This document shows, in pieces, positions 56,610 through 64,000 of a stretch of 64,000 nucleotides of DNA. A model generated the notes under the pieces. That model saw only the letters and a program-made list of their open reading frames with translations. It had not been told where the DNA came from and did no database searches. The DNA is from Chelonoidis abingdonii. Lineage: Eukaryota > Chordata > Testudines > Testudinidae. The translations under genes and the position numbers were made by a program. Where the stretch lies: NCBI RefSeq assembly GCF_003597395.2, contig NC_133770.1:9746173-9810172 (forward strand). The letters run 5' to 3'. Positions within the stretch are counted from its first letter, which is position 1, and each line of letters begins with the position of its first letter.

Positions 56610-56693
56610 AGAAGCCGGCCGGTCCCGGGGTGAGTGACAGCGAGTGTGTAGTTCAGTCGGTGCGTGTGCGGCTGTGAGGGGAGTCGCTAGCGG
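56610..56693 (+). other. HIGD1A: HIGD1A non-coding exon 1 (probable)
   Basis: The sequence runs to a strong donor: exon ...TAGCGG then GTGAGT at 56694. It lies just downstream of the CCAAT box at 56574. It has no ATG in frame with the downstream protein, which fits a 5' UTR exon because translation begins inside exon 2. The 5' limit is a guess from promoter-element spacing. Confidence 0.6.
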
Positions 56694-56848
56694 GTGAGTG
56701 CGGGTCGCGGGGTGGAGCGGGAGGTCTGACGGGGGGTCTGAGGAAAAGGCCGCTGGGGGTGGGAGGAAGCTTGGAGGGCTCTGAGGAGGGAGGCGGGTAC
56801 CGCGGCGAGGGGGCTCCGCGTGGTGACCCAGAGCTGTAGGGGCTTGTG

Positions 56849-56902
56849 ATGGCCGCGGCAGCCGAAGGTCGCGGGGTTAAGGGAACCTGGAAGGACACGA
56901 AG
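56849..56902 (+). other. Possible alternative first exon or upstream frame
   Basis: An ATG opens an 18-codon frame (MAAAAEGRGVKGTWKDTK) that ends exactly at a consensus donor GTAAGA at 56903. If spliced to HIGD1A exon 2 the frame would not match (exon 2 starts five bases before its own ATG), so it would act as an upstream open frame, or belong to another transcript. Confidence 0.3.
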
Positions 56903-57222
56903 GTAAGAGGAGCGGAGGGAGCTGGGTTGAGGCCGTGGGGGGAGGGGAATGTAATGAGCGGCCGGGCTAAGCTAGGACAGGGGTAAGGGGGCGGGGGTGA
57001 CGTAATGAGGAGGGGGCCGGGCTAAGCTAGGACAGGGGGCGGGGGGGTGGGGGTATGTCTAACTCTGACAAGCTCCTGGACGGGTACCCCCCGCCCCCCC
57101 AAGCCTCAAGGACTAATGCACGGAGACGTAAGTGCGACCCCTACAGGCCCTATTGTTACTACAACCCATGAGATTTACCCTTCCCCACTTGGGGCAGGAA
57201 CACTCCCCCAGAGGCGCACGTA

Positions 57223-57566
57223 NNNNNNNNNNNNNNNNNNNNNNNNNNNNNNNNNNNNNNNNNNNNNNNNNNNNNNNNNNNNNNNNNNNNNNNNNNNNNN
57301 NNNNNNNNNNNNNNNNNNNNNNNNNNNNNNNNNNNNNNNNNNNNNNNNNNNNNNNNNNNNNNNNNNNNNNNNNNNNNNNNNNNNNNNNNNNNNNNNNNNN
57401 NNNNNNNNNNNNNNNNNNNNNNNNNNNNNNNNNNNNNNNNNNNNNNNNNNNNNNNNNNNNNNNNNNNNNNNNNNNNNNNNNNNNNNNNNNNNNNNNNNNN
57501 NNNNNNNNNNNNNNNNNNNNNNNNNNNNNNNNNNNNNNNNNNNNNNNNNNNNNNNNNNNNNNNNNN
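57223..57566. other. Assembly gap (344 N)
   Basis: A run of N in HIGD1A intron 1, bounded on the left by C-rich sequence and on the right by a CCCCCCC/CACACA run. It is probably a GC-rich or simple-repeat stretch that did not sequence. Open frames drawn through it are meaningless. Confidence 0.99.
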
Positions 57567-59571
57567 CCCCCCCACACACACAGGCCTCCTTCACCCCTTA
57601 AACCATTCTGGGTGAGTAAGATGCTGAGCACATCTTGGGGTTTGATCCCTTAATGATCTGAAAATGCCCTGTGCCAAACAAGAACATGGCCGTTAGGGGT
57701 GTCTTGGGGTGCTGTCCTGATCATGATTCCACTTTCTCCTCAACCCCAGGTCTTTTCTCTGAAAGCCACTTCTGTGACCTCTGGCTGAGTTCAAGGTCAT
57801 ATCTAAACAAATGTGTCATCTTGCATTTGTCTAAAAATCCTACTTTCTTCTCCCCTTTGGGAGAACGAGAGCGTTTAGTTTTGCCTTCATCTTCCCCATT
57901 TACCAAAATGTCAGGTGCTGTTTTGCATCTTTTATAGGTGCTGTGGGTCTCATTTTATAGTTAAGGACTCTAAAGGCATTTAAAATTGTTACTTATCCAG
58001 CAAGAAGATTGTCATAAATACTGACAATCAGATTAGACCAGATATGTTCATAAAGTATTGTGATTTCTCTCCTTGCACACCATATGTATCATATAGTGGT
58101 TTAAACTTGTGAAAATATAAATAAGCTGAACTTTTTTTTTTTTTCAAATTCAGGTGTATATGTCTATATTTAAACACTAATGGCATCAGCATTAGGATTT
58201 GTCATATGCATATAGAGTAACTTGTTTTTTGACTAAATAAGCGCTTTACAAATTACTTAAATACCATGGGGCATTTATTCTGATGAGAGTCCATTTAGAC
58301 TGCACTGTCTGAGGTTGAAAGCTTTGTGTGGCAGACTGTCTTTATGCCCTGCAGTGCTGAAGTCTGCAGTAGTTACTGAACTGACCATCTAAAGTCAGCT
58401 TTCTTTGGCTTTCCTGAATTATAGGAAGAATCACGCTAGTGTCAGAATTTGAAGAAGGAAGCAATCTTTGGTGACATAGACACTTTTTTTTTAATCCTTC
58501 CATATGAATGAGCTTGCTGGAAATATTGAAAGTGGGTCACTGGCAAGCCTTGACATAAGGTTTTCTTCATTTTTTGTAGCCATCAGTCTGAACAGGTGGT
58601 GTTCTGCTCTAAGCAGCTGTTCCTTTTCACCACTCAATCTTGATAGAAAAAACATCTTTCAACGAACTTTTTAATTGCAGATGAAATAATGTTGCATGAG
58701 AAAAGTATTCATTGATGTGGGAGTAATAATCCCACTTATTTTTAAAAGGTTGACATGTCCCACATGCAAGCTATGGTATGTCTATCAAAGATACTCCTGC
58801 GGGTCTGATATCAATACTAGACCCAGTGCCTATTCTCTCTCTAAATATTAGGCTTCTGGCTCTTCTGTAAAAATCTGAGTTGACATAGTTTAAACTTAAA
58901 CAAAGTGAAATACGCTGGAGGTGAATTTTCCCCTGCTTCTCAAATGTGCTAGCTGACCTTCTTTAGTGGCTTACTGTTTTTCCTCACAAAATATTTTGGA
59001 GACTTTCTGTTCCCCTCTTCCCACTTCAAATCGAGTGCCAGCATGGATGAGTAGACCACAGAAACGAATTTATATGGTGGAGGACAGAAAATTTGCAAGG
59101 AAAATGCTTCTGATCTAAGCTCTCACTGGCTTAGAGTTAGTGGGGAAAAAAATCAGAATTGACTGTGCTTTTCATGAAGGTGCTGAGAACTCTATTTTTT
59201 GTGTGGAAAGTATCTCAGGAAGCTGTTGCCTAATGGCTTTCTATGTCACCAGTCTGTTTGATATGGAATTACTCTACCAAAGCACATTCTTATTCTTGTA
59301 TTGTAAAATCCATGCCTACGTGCTGAAGTTTTAAAGTCATAAAATTGAATTTAGCTTGGTGGTATAGATAAACATTGTAGTAATGTGGATTAAGTCATAC
59401 ACCATCTCATCAGTTCAAAGTTTTTTGACTTGTATCTGGTTTCTAACTGAATATACAGTGGAAGTTACTGTGCTTTATATACTTGTGGTACATTCAAGGT
59501 CTTACATCTAAAGAACTCTCAAACATGAAAAAACTGTTAAATTCTAAAGTAGACTTTCTTCTTCTCTGCAG
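57567..59571 (+). other. HIGD1A: HIGD1A intron 1, 3' part
   Basis: AT-rich intronic sequence without recognised repeats. It ends at the acceptor TTCTCTGCAG (59562-59571). Confidence 0.6.
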
Positions 59572-59576
59572 TCAAC

Positions 59577-63453
<3,877 letters not shown>

Positions 63454-63564
63454 AAAAAAATAAATATAACTGAAATCTGTGCGTGGTGGTGGTGGTCTAT
63501 ATCTTAGTTATAGACCTCATATTGAGGTGTCTTTTTAATTAAAGAAAGAAGAGTGGGAAATAAA
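63454..63564 (+). promoter_or_regulatory. HIGD1A: HIGD1A 3' UTR with poly(A) signals
   Basis: AATAAA occurs six bases after the stop codon (63459-63464) and again at 63559-63564. The first is very close to the stop; a GU-rich block ('gtgcgtggtggtggtggtct') about 15 bases further on could serve as its downstream element. The second would give a 3' UTR of about 130 bases. Confidence 0.65.
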
Positions 63565-64000
63565 AATTCAAGGATGTACAGTATTGTAGAACCACATGTC
63601 TTGTGCCTGGTATTGAACCTTTTAGGTTGCCAGTCTGGATCTAGCACAAGGTGGTGGTGACAAAGCTACCACAATCTGCCGGCTCTCTTAGACTGAGACT
63701 ACCATACCCACTAGGAACTTGTGTATTTTACAGCACAGTGCCTCTCTTCCCTTTCCCACCCAATCTCCCTACACACAACTGGTAATTTATGGCATTCTTG
63801 ACCAGAAGTCCAAGGATTGTAAATAGGTCTGGGACCCAAACACCCTTCTTACATTGGAGTGGTGGTCTCGCCAGCTCATGGCTGAACCACCTAAAAGAGT
63901 CTGCATGGAGAAGGTTGTACTCCTACCTATGTTGTCTCTGTCCTGTAGATAAAGGGACTTCAGTCTTTTAAGGCTATAATCCAGCACTTTCACTAGCACT
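63565..64000. other. Downstream of HIGD1A
   Basis: No gene recognised to the window end. Overlapping short frames at 63787-63999 on both strands have no recognised product. Confidence 0.4.

Larger units (their letters stand above)
56220..57060 (+). promoter_or_regulatory. HIGD1A: HIGD1A CpG-island promoter
   Basis: A CpG-rich island stands out from the AT-rich surroundings. It contains a full cAMP-response palindrome TGACGTCA (56384-56391), an inverted CCAAT box ATTGG (56407-56411), a forward CCAAT (56574-56578) and several RCGTG-type hypoxia-response cores: CACGT at 56268-56272 and 56533-56537, CACGC at 56444-56448 and 56462-56466, and GCGTG at 56662-56666. There is no TATA box, as is usual for a housekeeping CpG promoter. 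HIGD1A is a known hypoxia-induced gene; that these particular sites act is inference. The island could also drive minus-strand transcription towards ACKR2. Confidence 0.8.

Noticed and set aside
57047..57653. Open frames of 139-184 residues on both strands
   Set aside because: They exist only because the 344-base N run contains no stop codons; most residues are X.

Overview
This is vertebrate nuclear DNA, most probably from a turtle (Testudines). It contains CR1 LINE copies whose 3' ends carry short TTCTTATG repeats, tRNA-derived SINEs of the tortoise Pol III type, L2 and Penelope-like remnants, a Ty3/gypsy copy, many solo LTRs and many hAT/TIR MITEs. The species call is an inference from this repeat mix; no database was searched.

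Two host genes are well supported. At the left end on the minus strand is an intronless-coding chemokine scavenger receptor, ACKR2 (D6), with a single coding exon of 366 codons (2505 down to 1405) and a splice acceptor just upstream of the start. At the right end on the plus strand is HIGD1A, a mitochondrial inner-membrane hypoxia-induced protein: a CpG-island promoter and non-coding exon 1 near 56.3-56.9 kb, three coding exons (59577-59679, 62496-62630, 63404-63453; 95 aa) and poly(A) signals. The two genes are neighbours in other amniotes. Here they point away from each other, so the 5' end of ACKR2 must lie in the roughly 54 kb between them.

That interval is mostly a transposon graveyard. 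From left to right: foldback hAT MITE (744-1018); composite TIR element (4168-5850); CR1 minus (5969-7600); nested hAT (8657-10365); old CR1-like LINE (10480-11640); MIR-like SINE; tRNA-SINE; solo LTR of a TGTGACA family (12542-13694); small palindromic MITEs (14-16.5 kb); CR1 plus (17090-17766); L2 plus (17900-18960); SINE; TGTCATA-family LTR (21783-22618); degenerate Ty3/gypsy element (23499-26308); a nest in which one CR1 (27272-28699 and 32929-33410) is split by a Penelope-like element, itself carrying a foldback hAT and a solo LTR, followed by another solo LTR that carries its own foldback hAT; solo LTR (36958-38205); LTR (38600-39603); foldback hAT (44908-45353); TA-flanked MITE (45677-45872); relatively repeat-poor sequence 46-50 kb; solo LTR (50225-51394); hAT-like MITE (52676-52986); Penelope 3' end (55430-55970); and the HIGD1A locus. 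A 344-base run of N lies in HIGD1A intron 1.

The most interesting unlisted structure is a family of GC-rich foldback hAT MITEs. There are four copies, three with exact 8-bp target duplications, and each has long internal inverted repeats. A second LTR-like family is flanked by direct repeats longer than LTR integrases normally make. All mobile-element calls come from reading termini, duplications and recognisable protein fragments by eye.
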